A stretch of DNA of 64,000 nucleotides from CAZMRW01 sp964568805 (GCA_964568805.1 CAZMRW010000004.1:1-64000); one strand, 5' to 3'; positions 10,495-20,503 are shown, counted from the first letter of the stretch. Translations and numbers: made by a program. Notes: generated from the sequence alone by a model not told the origin.

Positions 10495-11856
10495 TCATAA
10501 TTTGATATTTAATGAATGCAGCTTGCGATAAAGATGGGTGCGTTCCATGCCGACAGCGGCAGACAACCTGGCGACGCTGCCGCCTGTTTTCTCCAAATGA
10601 TATTCCAGATAGGCTTTTTCAAACTGATCCCGCGCATCCTTTAACGGCAGATTAAAAAAATCAGGCACGGAAGAGGATATCCCGACATCGCCGATAATTG
10701 CACCCAACGCCGACTTGACTTCGTCCAACTCTATATCTTCTCCGACACCCAGAATCATCAGACGCTGCACCAGATTTTTCAATTCACGCACATTGCCGCG
10801 CCAACTGTAGTTGCGCAAGAAATTCTGAGCGCCCATTGAAAACTTTCTAAACGGAAGATTTTCCTGCTTTACAAAATAGTCAACATAAAAACTCAGCAGC
10901 GCCGGCACATCTTCACTATGCTCCCGTAACGGAGGGATCTCGAGAGTGACTTCATTCAGCAAATAATAGAGGTCCTGGCGAAAACGGCCGGATTTGACTT
11001 CCTCATCGAGCGGAATCCGCGTGGATGTCACCATCCTGACGTCAACGCGAACCGCTTCGCTGCCACCTACCCGCAAGAATGAACTGGACTCTAGCGCGCT
11101 GAGTAATCTTAACTGGGTTTCTTTGTCCATGCCGCCAATTTCGCCCAAAAACAGGGTGCCTTTATGAGCTCGTTCCAGCAAGCCCGGATAGACCTTGCCC
11201 TGCATCTCTTTTCCAAAAAACTCTACCGCTGAATTTTCAGGGGATATACTGCCGACAGAAACATCGACAAAAGGGCCATCGCGGTGGGCGCTGTTATGAT
11301 GCATATAGCGCGCGTACAATTCCTTGCCGACACCCGCCTCGCCGACCAGTAGTACGCGTGCGTCATGCTGGGCCAGGCGTTTTAACTGATCCTTGATTCT
11401 GGCTACCGCGGCGCTTTTACCGACGGGCTCGATATCGGCAAACAATTGCTGCTTAAGCCCGGCATTTTCTTTTTGCAGATTGCTGGCTTCCAGGGCTCTT
11501 TCCACGATCAGCAATAACTTTGCCAGGGACAGGGGTTTTTCAAGGAAATCATAAGCGCCAAGACGGGTCGCTTCAACTGCGGCCTCTACCGAACCGTGCC
11601 CTGACATCATGATGACGGGACAAAGCGGGGTATCTTCCGCCACCCATTCTTTCAACAAGGTGATACCATCGGCATCGGGCATCCAGATATCCAGCAGAAT
11701 CAGGCTGGGACTTTTGGATTTTTTCAACTCTCTGGCCGCACTGGCGTTTTCCGCCATCGAAACCTGATAGCCTTCGTCTTCGAGAATTTCGCCAACCAGA
11801 TGACGTATTTCCGGTTCATCATCCACTACTAAGATACGGGGAGTATTTGCATTCAT
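10495..11856 (-). CDS. ntrX: NtrX-like response regulator with a degenerate AAA+ domain
   Basis: A 453-residue response regulator: receiver domain (Asp12, Asp13, phospho-acceptor Asp56, Lys107), AAA+ domain (about 140-375) and a Fis-type HTH at the C-terminus (VARLSAAVGMERTHLYRKL). The Walker A is GEAGVGKE (172-179). The Walker B reads TLFLGEIGGM, so Gly238 replaces the conserved Asp. The sigma-54 contact loop GAFTGA is replaced by GKVYPG, and the YYRL motif of the arginine-finger region reads YYLL (Arg293 kept). It probably regulates transcription by DNA binding without driving sigma-54. It lies 12 bp after ntrY, its sensor kinase. Confidence 0.85.
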   Translation of the reverse strand: MNANTPRILVVDDEPEIRHLVGEILEDEGYQVSMAENASAARELKKSKSPSLILLDIWMPDADGITLLKEWVAEDTPLCPVIMMSGHGSVEAAVEATRLGAYDFLEKPLSLAKLLLIVERALEASNLQKENAGLKQQLFADIEPVGKSAAVARIKDQLKRLAQHDARVLLVGEAGVGKELYARYMHHNSAHRDGPFVDVSVGSISPENSAVEFFGKEMQGKVYPGLLERAHKGTLFLGEIGGMDKETQLRLLSALESSSFLRVGGSEAVRVDVRMVTSTRIPLDEEVKSGRFRQDLYYLLNEVTLEIPPLREHSEDVPALLSFYVDYFVKQENLPFRKFSMGAQNFLRNYSWRGNVRELKNLVQRLMILGVGEDIELDEVKSALGAIIGDVGISSSVPDFFNLPLKDARDQFEKAYLEYHLEKTGGSVARLSAAVGMERTHLYRKLHSLNIKL

Positions 11857-11868
11857 ATGATTATTCGC

Positions 11869-14043
11869 TTAAAAGTGACTCGCTGGCAGTTGTATGATAA
11901 AACCCGCTCCGGTTTTTCGACGGCTGTCAACCCAAATGGCGCCGCCATGCTCTTCGATTATTTTTTTGACAATGGCCAAGCCTAATCCTGTTCCCTTGGC
12001 TTTAGTTGTAACATAAGGTTCAAAAATTTGCTCAATTTGATCTTCTTTGATACCAGGGCCATCATCATAAAACGCAATTTCAATAAAATCCGTATTATTT
12101 TTCTGCACCCGGTGCAGGCTAATTTCAACATGCCCTTTGGCATCGGTAGCTTCCAGCGCATTTTTTATCAGATTATGAAGGACTTGTCTGATACTGACGG
12201 GATCGCCCTTGATCATCAGCGGGCCCGCTTCATAGTCGGCGTGAAAACTGACGCCTGATTTTAACGCATAAAGCGCCAAAACTTCCTGCACCAACGCAGG
12301 CAGGTCAATGTCGATAGACTGTTTTTTTGACGGTTTGGCATATTCCGAAAAATCATCCACCATTTCTTTCATGGCTTCAACTTGCTGAACGATTGTCCGG
12401 GTCGAGCGTTTTAGAATATCGGCATCGGTATCTTCCAGTTTGGTGGCCAGTTTAAGCTGTAACCGTTCCGCCGATAGCTGAATAGGTGTTAACGGGTTCT
12501 TGATTTCATGGGCAAGGCGTCTGGCCACTTCTCCCCAGGCAGCATTTTTCTGCGCCTGAATCAGATCGGTTACATCGTCGAAAACCACGACGGCGCCTAC
12601 CCGGCTGCCGTCATGGGAAAACAGGGGGGTTCCCCTGCAAAGCAATTCCTGCCGGCCATTAGGCCCTAAAAACGCAACCCGTTGCTGCCAGATATCATCC
12701 GCCTGTTCCAATAAACGTTGTATCGATTTAAGCGGATCCGACAGTTCGGAATAGCCCTCTGCAAGCTCTAACAATGAGCGCCCGACAAATTGGCTGACAT
12801 GGATATGAAATATTCTATACGCCGCCTGATTTGCGGTACGGATTTTATAATTGGAGTCAAAACTTATCACGCCGGCCGTTAAATTCGCCAGTATGGTTTC
12901 CAGATAAGCCCGTTGATTCTCCACTTCGACGCCTGCCAATCGCGTTTCATCGCGGGCGATGGCAATACGGTGAGTCATTTCGTTAAAAGATTCTACCAGA
13001 AATCCAAGATCGTCCTGGGCAATAACCGGCAATTGCTGGTCATAATGGCCGGATGCAACGGCCTGGGTCCCTTTGACCAGTTCCTTTACCGGGGCGATAA
13101 TATTACGGATAGTAATAAAGGCTACCCAGATGGCGGCCAGCAAACTCATCAATAAAACCAGGGATAGCGCTAGGGAGAAGCTAAGCTTCAATGAATTCCT
13201 CAAGAAGTTCATTTCCTGGTAGCGTACGAAGGCAAATTCCACCGAGTCGGCCAAGTCGGCAATCCTGACCGGCACCGGATACAGTACCTGTAAATATTGC
13301 GGTTCTTCAGCGTTGACGGCAACGATAACCCGTATCATCAATTCATCCTCTCGCACTGGCGCCAGGGCGACATAGTCGGCATTTTGCCGTAGCTGCAGCC
13401 AGATATTCTCATCCGGCAAACTCGGCAAAATATCGCTGGCACTGATACTGCTGGAAGCGATAATTCTTCCCCGGCGGGAAAACAGAGTCATCTCTGCGGA
13501 ACCGGACAATTCGCGGAGATTTTCCATTTCAAGTGCGGCAAGATTTTCTGAGGTTTGTTCCAGATTTTTGGCCAGTTGCTGCGTTTGCCCCAGCAGCCAG
13601 CGCATGCGCTGGTCCAGCGATGCCTGGCTCAATTCCAGGGCATCCTCCATCGCCCTGTCAATCTCAACATTAAACCAGCTATCGATGCCTTGATGTAGAA
13701 ACTGCATCGAAAAATAAAAGACAATGGCGGCGGGCGCTAACGCCTGTAATACGAACAGCGATAGCATACGCGTCGTTAAACGCGAGCCCGCTTCCCGTTT
13801 TTTCAGTTGTCGCATTAGAGAGTAAATATTGGCGCCTACCAGGCCGAACAAAACCACTGAACCCAGGGCATTGACCAGTAACAGCCATGAGTACATGGCG
13901 CTCAATTCCGATGATTCCTGAGTAGCCGTGCTCATCAACTGCAGCGACAGCAAAATCAGCGCGAACAGGAAGACAATGGAGAGGCTGATTGGGGGTTTTA
14001 ATTTGTCAGGGACCATACATACCAGTCGCTTGATAAGTACCAT
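11869..14043 (-). CDS. ntrY: NtrY-like membrane sensor histidine kinase
   Basis: A 724-residue kinase. There are two or three N-terminal membrane helices (about 15-100), an extracytoplasmic or membrane-proximal sensor segment, another helix near 290, HAMP (about 310-365), PAS (about 370-480), HisKA with the phospho-acceptor in RRLAHEIKNPLTPIQLSAER, and HATPase with N-box NLIKNALEA and G-boxes DDGPGI and GTGLGLAIVKKI. It should phosphorylate the adjacent NtrX. NtrYX systems respond to nitrogen or redox state and envelope conditions. The start at 14043 overlaps the previous gene by 46 bp; an internal ATG at 14016 is an alternative. Confidence 0.9.
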   Translation of the reverse strand: MVLIKRLVCMVPDKLKPPISLSIVFLFALILLSLQLMSTATQESSELSAMYSWLLLVNALGSVVLFGLVGANIYSLMRQLKKREAGSRLTTRMLSLFVLQALAPAAIVFYFSMQFLHQGIDSWFNVEIDRAMEDALELSQASLDQRMRWLLGQTQQLAKNLEQTSENLAALEMENLRELSGSAEMTLFSRRGRIIASSSISASDILPSLPDENIWLQLRQNADYVALAPVREDELMIRVIVAVNAEEPQYLQVLYPVPVRIADLADSVEFAFVRYQEMNFLRNSLKLSFSLALSLVLLMSLLAAIWVAFITIRNIIAPVKELVKGTQAVASGHYDQQLPVIAQDDLGFLVESFNEMTHRIAIARDETRLAGVEVENQRAYLETILANLTAGVISFDSNYKIRTANQAAYRIFHIHVSQFVGRSLLELAEGYSELSDPLKSIQRLLEQADDIWQQRVAFLGPNGRQELLCRGTPLFSHDGSRVGAVVVFDDVTDLIQAQKNAAWGEVARRLAHEIKNPLTPIQLSAERLQLKLATKLEDTDADILKRSTRTIVQQVEAMKEMVDDFSEYAKPSKKQSIDIDLPALVQEVLALYALKSGVSFHADYEAGPLMIKGDPVSIRQVLHNLIKNALEATDAKGHVEISLHRVQKNNTDFIEIAFYDDGPGIKEDQIEQIFEPYVTTKAKGTGLGLAIVKKIIEEHGGAIWVDSRRKTGAGFIIQLPASHF

Positions 14044-14570
14044 TGCGGGTTAAGATAGGCAATCGGGCGCAGCGGCAACGGTAAGGATTCTTGATCGAAT
14101 TTTATCCTGATTGCAGCCAGATAGCGTTTGTCGGGACCTATTTCATCCCTGTGAAATAGCGGAACGTCGCGGATTGACGACAACAAGTCCATGGCAGCCG
14201 GAAGCGTGGAAAAATTAAAAATTTCTCCGCTATTCTCATTTCTGATCCTGTACATATTCAACAAGGCATGATATTGAATCCGGAATCGCAGCTCTTTTTC
14301 AGCGACCGTTTTATTCCAGAGATACTTGCGCGGCTGCTGAATTTTAATGTGCACATCCCAGAATAAAGGTATTCCGTTACGCAATGCTTCCATTGCTTTT
14401 GCACTCAGGCGGTAACTGATGTTCGCAGACAACAGATAATGGCCGCCTTGCAAACGAAGTTCGGCTTGTTTTACGGTGACGGCATGAATGCCTGCATAAG
14501 CCGGGTCGGCAATCATCCACCCCAAACAAGAAAGAAAAAAAATTAATTTAGCGTTTGCCAAGCAGCGCAT
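13998..14570 (-). CDS. DUF4390 exported protein
   Basis: A 190-residue protein with a signal peptide (about 1-26, ending AYA). The body is mostly beta-strand (AELRLQGGHYLLSANISYRL, PLFWDVHIKI) and has the DUF4390 pattern. It is conserved between rsmB and ntrY in many beta- and gammaproteobacteria, so it probably helps signalling or envelope sensing by NtrYX; the function is not established. It overlaps rsmB by 23 bp and ntrY by 46 bp, evidence of one operon. Confidence 0.75.
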   Translation of the reverse strand: MRCLANAKLIFFLSCLGWMIADPAYAGIHAVTVKQAELRLQGGHYLLSANISYRLSAKAMEALRNGIPLFWDVHIKIQQPRKYLWNKTVAEKELRFRIQYHALLNMYRIRNENSGEIFNFSTLPAAMDLLSSIRDVPLFHRDEIGPDKRYLAAIRIKFDQESLPLPLRPIAYLNPQWYLSSDWYVWSLTN

Positions 14571-15843
14571 AATAAAAGCCGTCCATAGCGGATTCCCCTG
14601 TTAAAATCTGACGGCCGCACGTTCCGGCAATACCCCAGGTGGCAGCAATAGGCATTTCGACCGCATCCTGTTGCTCCGATAAAAAGGATTTGATCTGTTG
14701 CTCGTTTTCCTGTTTCAAAATGGAGCAGGTCGCATAAAGCAATAATCCGCCCGGCGCCAGCATCGGCCAGGCCGCGCGCAAAATGGTTTTTTGTAACAGT
14801 TGCAAGCGTTCAATATCTTCGGCCCGCCTTAACAGCTTGATATCGGGATGTCGGCGGATGACGCCCAAGGCCGAACACGGCGCATCCACCAGAATGCGGT
14901 CGAATAATCGGCCGTCCCACCAGCTTTCCGAGTGAGTTGCATCGCCTGTCACCAGTTCGGCCTGCAATTTTAATCGCTGTAAATTCCTGCTCACCCGTTC
15001 CATTCTGGACGCTTCGATATCAACAGCGACCAGCTTCTCAAGTTGCGGCTGATGTTCAAGGATATGAGCCGTTTTCCCCCCCGGTGCGGCGCAGACGTCC
15101 AGTACCCGTTGGCCGGGCTTTACCGCTAACAACGGAGCGGCCAATTGTGCGGCAATATCCTGAACCGAAACCAGACCCTCATCGAATCCCGGCAACAATT
15201 CGACCGCTACCGGCTGTTCCAGCATCAGTGCGGACGGACAAAAGCCAATCGGCGCTGCCGCTATGCCCCGTTCGGTTAAGCGGTTTAAATAATCCTGCTG
15301 TGAGATGCGTGTCAGATTGACTCTTACCGCCATCGGTGGTTGCCGGTTGTTTTCCAGAAACAGCTCTGCTGCCTGCAACGGCCAATTTTGCTGAATTTGC
15401 TTGATTAGCCAGTCGGGATGACTGAATGCAGCAGATGGGCAGCTTTCCGCTATTTGCTCCAGGCTTGCCTGCTCTCTCAGGTAGGTTCTTAAGACCGCGT
15501 TGATCAGCGGTTTTGCCCAAGGCTTTTTAGCGGCGGCCAGCACTGTTTCCGATACCGCCGCATGCGATTTAACCCGCATGTCGCTGAGCTGATATAGGCC
15601 CACTAAAGCCAATGCCTTAATCTGGGTATCTTTAAGAGGCTTGTCCAGCAGTTGGCCTAAAATAAAGTCCAGCCGGTGAAAGCGCCTGCAAACGCCAAAG
15701 CAAAGCGCCTGAATGAACGCGCGGTCCTTGGCCGATTTCACTGACGGCAAGGCGACATCCAGGGCCGCCGTCAGGGATTGCCCTTCCTGCAAAATCCGGG
15801 AGATGATATTGGCGGCAGCCAATCTTGAATTCAGGGGCTTCAA
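14548..15843 (-). CDS. rsmB: 16S rRNA (cytosine-967-C5)-methyltransferase
   Basis: A 431-residue RNA methyltransferase. The N-terminal third is a NusB-like RNA-binding domain; the C-terminal part is a Rossmann methyltransferase with the SAM site [16 protein letters not shown], the [17 protein letters not shown] motif (catalytic Cys) and [14 protein letters not shown] (second Cys). The full length matches E. coli RsmB (429). It methylates C967 of 16S rRNA. It overlaps fmt by 4 bp (ATGA), part of the classical def-fmt-rsmB cluster. Confidence 0.95.
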   Translation of the reverse strand: MKPLNSRLAAANIISRILQEGQSLTAALDVALPSVKSAKDRAFIQALCFGVCRRFHRLDFILGQLLDKPLKDTQIKALALVGLYQLSDMRVKSHAAVSETVLAAAKKPWAKPLINAVLRTYLREQASLEQIAESCPSAAFSHPDWLIKQIQQNWPLQAAELFLENNRQPPMAVRVNLTRISQQDYLNRLTERGIAAAPIGFCPSALMLEQPVAVELLPGFDEGLVSVQDIAAQLAAPLLAVKPGQRVLDVCAAPGGKTAHILEHQPQLEKLVAVDIEASRMERVSRNLQRLKLQAELVTGDATHSESWWDGRLFDRILVDAPCSALGVIRRHPDIKLLRRAEDIERLQLLQKTILRAAWPMLAPGGLLLYATCSILKQENEQQIKSFLSEQQDAVEMPIAATWGIAGTCGRQILTGESAMDGFYYALLGKR

Positions 15844-16763
15844 CCTAGTCTGATTCCTGTTACATCGTGGGCGCTGAGAAAAGCCTGCACGGGCATGCGC
15901 TTTCCGCCCGGGAGCTGTACTTCAAGCAGCCGCAGCAATCCCCTGCCGGTGGCGACATCCATGTGTTTATTTGAACAGATAACGACGCCAGGTTCTAAAT
16001 CAGTTGAACCATCGATCACTTCAGCGCGCCATATCCTAAGGACGTTGCCTTTAAATAGCGTTTGCGCAACCGGCCATGAACATAGACCTCTGATTTTTCT
16101 ATCCAGCTCGATTGCCGATCGCGCCCAGTCCAGGACTGATTCGCTTTTTTCCAGCTTTGCGGCATAAGTCACCAGGCTGTCATCCTGCCTTTCCGCACGG
16201 ATCGTTCCCGATTCAATGGCCGGCAATACTTTTGCCAGCCCACTTGCCCCCAATACGGCCAGCCTATCATGTAAATCGTCGGCGGTCTCCCTATGTCCGA
16301 TAACGGTTTCTTCCTTATGCAGCATATCACCGGCATCCAGTTTCAGTTCCACGCGCATGATGGTAATGCCGGTCGTTGCATCTCCCGCCATGATGGCGCG
16401 CTGGATAGGCGCTGCGCCTCGCCAGCGAGGCAACAACGACGCATGCACATTGATACAGCCCAGTCTTGGAATGTCCAGCACAGCTTGCGGCAAAATCAGG
16501 CCATAGGCCACGACCACAATCAGATCGGGAGCTAACGAGGCCATTTGCTTTATAGCTTCCTGCGATTTCAGGCTGTCAGGCTGAAAAATCGGAATTCCGG
16601 CGGATAAGGCCACTGTTTTGACGGGGCTGGGCTGTAATTTTCGGCCCCGGCCTGCCGGCCGGTCGGGTTGGGTATAAACAGCGCAAATATCATGTTTTGA
16701 TGTTAGCAGCACCTCCAGCGTCGGCACGGCAAAATCAGGCGTACCGGCAAAAATAATTTTCAT
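15840..16763 (-). CDS. fmt: Methionyl-tRNA formyltransferase
   Basis: A 307-residue enzyme that formylates initiator Met-tRNA with 10-formyl-THF. The N-terminal hydrolase domain has [18 protein letters not shown], the catalytic context [22 protein letters not shown] (Asn and His) and the [17 protein letters not shown] segment with the catalytic Asp. The C-terminal OB-like domain binds tRNA. The length is normal. It starts 2 bp after the def stop and overlaps rsmB by 4 bp. Confidence 0.95.
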   Translation of the reverse strand: MKIIFAGTPDFAVPTLEVLLTSKHDICAVYTQPDRPAGRGRKLQPSPVKTVALSAGIPIFQPDSLKSQEAIKQMASLAPDLIVVVAYGLILPQAVLDIPRLGCINVHASLLPRWRGAAPIQRAIMAGDATTGITIMRVELKLDAGDMLHKEETVIGHRETADDLHDRLAVLGASGLAKVLPAIESGTIRAERQDDSLVTYAAKLEKSESVLDWARSAIELDRKIRGLCSWPVAQTLFKGNVLRIWRAEVIDGSTDLEPGVVICSNKHMDVATGRGLLRLLEVQLPGGKRMPVQAFLSAHDVTGIRLG

Positions 16764-16765
16764 TA

Positions 16766-17272
16766 TCAGCTATGTTCCAGTTTATGTATTTTTTCCAATT
16801 TTTTCTTGATGCGCTGGCGTTTTAACGGCGAGAGATAGTCGACAAATAATTTCCCTTCCAAATGATCCATCTCATGCTGGACACAAACAGCCAACAGGTC
16901 TCTTGCGTCAAATTCAAAAGGACGGCCATCCCGCCCAAGCGCTTTGACTCTAATGTGTTCGGCTCGTTTGACCTTTTCAAAAAAACCGGGCACGGACAGG
17001 CAGCCTTCTTCAGACTCTTCAGCCCCGTCTTTTTCAATGATTTCAGGATTTATTAAAAATAACGGCGCGGTTTTGTCCTCGCTAACATCAATGACAATGA
17101 TTCTCTGGTGAACATTCACTTGCGTCGCAGCGAGTCCAATGCCGCGAGATAGGTACATGGTTTCAAGCATATCATCGAGCAATTTCCTGATGTTGTTGTC
17201 GACCGCTGTCACGGCGGCAGCTTTTTTACGCAAGCGCTCATCCGGAAACTCAAGAATAGTTAAAAGACTCAA
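16766..17272 (-). CDS. def: Peptide deformylase
   Basis: A 168-residue metalloenzyme that removes the N-formyl group from nascent proteins. Motif 1 GIGLAATQV, motif 2 EEGCLSVPG (metal Cys) and motif 3 [16 protein letters not shown] (metal His residues, catalytic Glu) are all intact. I place the start at the TTG at 17272 ([18 protein letters not shown]) because GGAGAG lies 5 bp upstream; the GTG at 17284 has no ribosome-binding site. It heads the def-fmt-rsmB-DUF4390-ntrYX run. Its upstream region now abuts the left end of an integrated element. Confidence 0.95.
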   Translation of the reverse strand: MSLLTILEFPDERLRKKAAAVTAVDNNIRKLLDDMLETMYLSRGIGLAATQVNVHQRIIVIDVSEDKTAPLFLINPEIIEKDGAEESEEGCLSVPGFFEKVKRAEHIRVKALGRDGRPFEFDARDLLAVCVQHEMDHLEGKLFVDYLSPLKRQRIKKKLEKIHKLEHS

Positions 17273-17305
17273 AAAACTCTCCACGATAAAATAATGGCAA
17301 TACTG

Positions 17306-17321
17306 GAATTCTATATGAATT
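17306..17321. repeat. Left attachment site (attL core)
   Basis: GAATTCTATATGAATT, identical to the copy at the other end of the element. The core is itself nearly palindromic (two GAATT(C) arms around a 5-bp centre), as expected for a tyrosine recombinase crossover. It lies 33 bp upstream of the chosen def start. Confidence 0.8.
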
Positions 17322-17386
17322 TGGTCAAAATCTAAACACCCATAGGAATTAAGGCTTTCAAGGAAGAGACCGCATAATTTGCCTTT

Positions 17387-17421
17387 GGTGTCACACTAAG
17401 GGGCAACATGCCCCACTGACA
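17387..17421. repeat. Left subterminal repeat with hairpin
   Basis: GGTGTCACACT begins 65 bp inside the left core and is repeated identically near the right end. Here GTGTC pairs with GACAC about 25 bp on, enclosing a second hairpin (GGGGCA, loop, TGCCCC at 17400-17414). It may be an integrase arm-binding site. Confidence 0.5.
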
Positions 17422-17437
17422 CAAAAGAGGGCTACAG

Positions 17438-19150
17438 ATGGGCAAAAGTTCAACATCTACGTATATTTGCCAGAATCGGCACGGCACTTACTATGCACGG
17501 TTAATCATCCCGAAGACTTTTCAAAACCAATTTAACAATAAAAGAGAGATTCGTAGATCATTACAAACCGATAGCCGCAAACTTGCTATCAAAAAGGCAA
17601 GGGGTTATCGTGTCAAGTTTGAAACCCTCATTGATGGACTTATGGCCGAATACGAAGATACACTAAAAAGATCAGAAAAATCCGTTATAGATGTCTTAAA
17701 AGGCGAATTTGGAGCGTTTCAGCTCAAGATAGTGGGCGAAACTACAGCAACACTACATAATGGCGAAGAAAAGCTCATCACGGGCAAAATTGAGCGAAAT
17801 TTGACCAAAGACGAATTTGAAGTTCTCAGAGATAGCGAAAATAAAGCGGACATAAACAGAGATGACCGTAAATATCTTGCACAACAGCTCAGAGAGGAAG
17901 CCAAAAGAGAGCAAGAAACAGCTGATATGCTGCAAAAAGAGAAACGAGCGGAAGAGTTGCATCGGGCTCAGCTTGCGGCAATAACTGTGGCGGTCCCGAC
18001 TCCATTACCCGTTCAGCCTACCGGCAAGACGATAAACGCATATTTAAAGGATTATGAGAAATATCAGACAACACCGGACACCAAAGATGGGTGGAAATCT
18101 GAAAGCACGGTGAGGAATAAAAAAGGGATGCTAAACGCTTTTTTATCGCAGTATGGAAGCAAACCAGCAGTAGCCTTTACTTGGCAGGATGCTAAACAAT
18201 ATACCAAACTGGCTCGTTCTATACCTCCATATTTTACCAATCCTTCGCACAAAGCAAAGTTTGTTGGCTTGACAATGGAGATGTTACTTGATGAGGGTAT
18301 TGACACCTCCGAATATAAAACAAGGAAGCCAAGCGCAATTTGGAATGATCTAAAAACAGTCAGAGCTTTCTTGGAGTGGATACGCACGGAAGACCGAATA
18401 AAAGGGCTACAAGATGCTATAGAAGAGTTTGACAAGGAAATTGGCCGCACCACCCATAAATCAGAAAATAGACGAGGATTTAACGTCGAAGAACTCAAAG
18501 TTTTGTTTGAGCAAAATAACCCGGCATCGGAAAATTATGTAAAGGGGTTTAATTCAAATCGCGGAATTGATGCAAATCTCAAGTATTGGTTGCCATTGTT
18601 GGCCTTATACAGTGGAGCAACATTAGCGGAATTATGCCAACTTCATTTAAGCGATATATACCGGCATAAAGCCTTTGATGGTTCCGAACATTGGGTTATC
18701 GATATTAATGATCAAGATGATAAAAGAACGAAAAACGAACATAGGCCAAGATTAATACCTATTCATAAAAATCTTTTGAATCTTGGTTTACCTAATTACA
18801 TCCAAAAACTTAAGGCAGCTGACGAACTAAAGCTATTCCCAGCAGCAAAGCGTGTAGGGGGGGAATTTGGCGCTGAATCGCAATGGTGGGGCGAATATAG
18901 CAGCAATGCCGGAATTACTGACAAAGGGCTTGTATTTCATTCGTTCCGAACAACCATACTTGATTACCTTCGAGATAATCATGTTGATAGAGATAAGATA
19001 TCGGCTATAGCTGGGCATGGCATTCCCACAACTGCAAATAAATTTTACCGATCAGGAGACTATCGTAACTCTGACATAGGCCCATTGGCGGAAGCCATCA
19101 ATTCAATTGATTATGGATTAATAAACCCTGACCGGATAGACGCAGGCTAA
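17438..19150 (+). CDS. Tyrosine integrase (DUF6538 N-terminus) lacking catalytic Arg I
   Basis: A 570-residue phage-type integrase. The N-terminus (YICQNRHGTYYARLIIPKTF) matches DUF6538, followed by a coiled, charged region (about 130-190), a SAM-like core-binding domain (about 205-330) and the catalytic domain. Catalytic residues visible are the TKN lysine, HSFR (His and Arg II), AGHG (His) and the nucleophile Tyr in FYRSGD. Box I reads YSGATLAELCQL: Thr395 (ACA) stands where Arg I is expected. It should integrate and excise this element, but activity is uncertain. GAGGG provides the ribosome-binding site. It lies at the left end of the element, 116 bp from attL. Confidence 0.85.
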   Translation: MGKSSTSTYICQNRHGTYYARLIIPKTFQNQFNNKREIRRSLQTDSRKLAIKKARGYRVKFETLIDGLMAEYEDTLKRSEKSVIDVLKGEFGAFQLKIVGETTATLHNGEEKLITGKIERNLTKDEFEVLRDSENKADINRDDRKYLAQQLREEAKREQETADMLQKEKRAEELHRAQLAAITVAVPTPLPVQPTGKTINAYLKDYEKYQTTPDTKDGWKSESTVRNKKGMLNAFLSQYGSKPAVAFTWQDAKQYTKLARSIPPYFTNPSHKAKFVGLTMEMLLDEGIDTSEYKTRKPSAIWNDLKTVRAFLEWIRTEDRIKGLQDAIEEFDKEIGRTTHKSENRRGFNVEELKVLFEQNNPASENYVKGFNSNRGIDANLKYWLPLLALYSGATLAELCQLHLSDIYRHKAFDGSEHWVIDINDQDDKRTKNEHRPRLIPIHKNLLNLGLPNYIQKLKAADELKLFPAAKRVGGEFGAESQWWGEYSSNAGITDKGLVFHSFRTTILDYLRDNHVDRDKISAIAGHGIPTTANKFYRSGDYRNSDIGPLAEAINSIDYGLINPDRIDAG

Positions 19151-19212
19151 AACCGGCAAATTTAACCGGATTAGTCTCACTTGCGTTATGAAATATTTAA
19201 ACAGAAATCACC

Positions 19213-19689
19213 ATGATTAAGATAATATTGTTTATTTTCGCTTCAATTATGTCGGCAAATGCAATAGCTGATCTTTATCGTTTTACTGACTCAACAGGGC
19301 GAGTTCGATATACGAATAAAAAAGAATGGTGTCAAAAAAAATATCAATGCAGCACACTCCCTTTAGAAAGTGGACTTCCCCAATACCCAAAAAGTAAACT
19401 TTCCCAATATCCAAAAATGCCGGTAACTAAGAGCCAGTTAATCGTGATAAAAAAAGCCATATTGAATAGTTTAAAAGATCCTTATTCAGCACATTTTAAA
19501 TGGTCCAAAAATGTTTATATTGATGGTGAGGATATAGGTTATTGTGCTTTTGTTAATGCTAAAAACTCATATGGCGGATATACAGGATACACTCCTTTTA
19601 GTGTCTATTTGATGGAATCAACAAAAGGATGGAAAGCAGTCCGAGTTAATATCAGCAGCGAAATAAATTGCCCCAAGATCGATGATTAA
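19213..19689 (+). CDS. Small exported protein, DUF4124-like N-terminus
   Basis: A 158-residue protein with a signal peptide (about 1-19, ANA-IA). The mature N-terminus LYRFTDSTGRVRYTNKK resembles DUF4124, a short domain of periplasmic proteins. A stretch of lysine- and proline-rich sequence (about 55-75) leads to a C-terminal region with ILNSLKDPYSAHFKW and CAFVNAKNSYGGYTGY, seen in small secreted or lipoprotein families. The function is unknown; it is probable cargo of the element. The stop overlaps the convergent recombinase gene by 4 bp. Confidence 0.55.
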   Translation: MIKIILFIFASIMSANAIADLYRFTDSTGRVRYTNKKEWCQKKYQCSTLPLESGLPQYPKSKLSQYPKMPVTKSQLIVIKKAILNSLKDPYSAHFKWSKNVYIDGEDIGYCAFVNAKNSYGGYTGYTPFSVYLMESTKGWKAVRVNISSEINCPKIDD

Positions 19690-20351
19690 GCAAGTCGCAC
19701 TATGATCCTTTGCAATTGGATTAATGACCACTGACCACCTTTAGCGGTTTTGACACCCAAGCTGTTCAATTCTTCACACATGGCGCGTTGAGTCAAACCA
19801 CGCGCCTTCATTCCTTCAATTACATTTTTCAGCTTACCAGCGAACTCAGAAGCAGCTTGTTGTCTTTGTTCAATGTTCGGTTTCAAATTTGCCGCACCAG
19901 CAACACCCAACACAACACCCCGAACTTTTGCCGCTTGCAAAGCCGCTTTTGTCCTGGTGCTGATTTGGTCACGCTCCCACTCAGCCATAACGCTATACAT
20001 TTGCAACATGACCTTATTAGCTTGCGGCATATCAGCACATACGAAATCAACGCCGCTTTCCAGCAATCCAGAAACGAAGTGAACGTTACGGGCTAATCTG
20101 TCAAGCTTGGCAATAATCAAAGTGGCTTTTTGTTTCTTGCAGGCATCAATGGCAGCTTTCAATTGTGGGCGTCTATCAAGAGCATCGGAACCCTTGCCTG
20201 TTTCTACTTCGACAACCTCTTGCACTAATTTCCAATTACCACCGTTAAGGTAATTCAATACAGCTTGTTTTTGAGCGTCCAGTCCCAAACCGCTTTGCCC
20301 CTGTTTTTGTGTGCTGACTCGATAGTAAGCGATGAATTTACCGTTTGCCAT
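19686..20351 (-). CDS. Serine recombinase (resolvase/invertase family)
   Basis: A 221-residue recombinase. The catalytic N-terminal domain starts KFIAYYRVSTQKQGQSGLGL with the nucleophile Ser in YRVST. Conserved arginines follow in AKLDRLARN and AEWERDQIS, then the long E helix. The C-terminal 60 residues (LTQRAMCEELNSLGVKT and following) form a short HTH-like DNA-binding region. It could act as a resolvase or invertase for this element. It is divergent from the next three genes, with a promoter region between them. Confidence 0.9.
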   Translation of the reverse strand: MANGKFIAYYRVSTQKQGQSGLGLDAQKQAVLNYLNGGNWKLVQEVVEVETGKGSDALDRRPQLKAAIDACKKQKATLIIAKLDRLARNVHFVSGLLESGVDFVCADMPQANKVMLQMYSVMAEWERDQISTRTKAALQAAKVRGVVLGVAGAANLKPNIEQRQQAASEFAGKLKNVIEGMKARGLTQRAMCEELNSLGVKTAKGGQWSLIQLQRIIVRLA

Positions 20352-20425
20352 GATGATTGCTCCAGTGACTACATTACAAGACGTTCGTTTAATTTGTAGT
20401 CATAGGATAGCAAAACATATCCCAT

Positions 20426-20454
20426 TTGACAAATAAATAACTGGACATCCATTA
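20426..20454 (+). promoter_or_regulatory. Possible sigma-70 promoter for the element's small-gene operon
   Basis: A perfect -35 hexamer TTGACA at 20426-20431 lies about 75 bp upstream of the first small gene, in AT-rich sequence. A -10 in the CATTAATTATT stretch 17-20 bp downstream is plausible but not a good match. The assignment rests mainly on the -35 and the divergent layout. Confidence 0.35.
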
Positions 20455-20503
20455 ATTATTGCATTAATCTATTATTAAGTTATTGATATATAAGGATTCA
20501 AAA

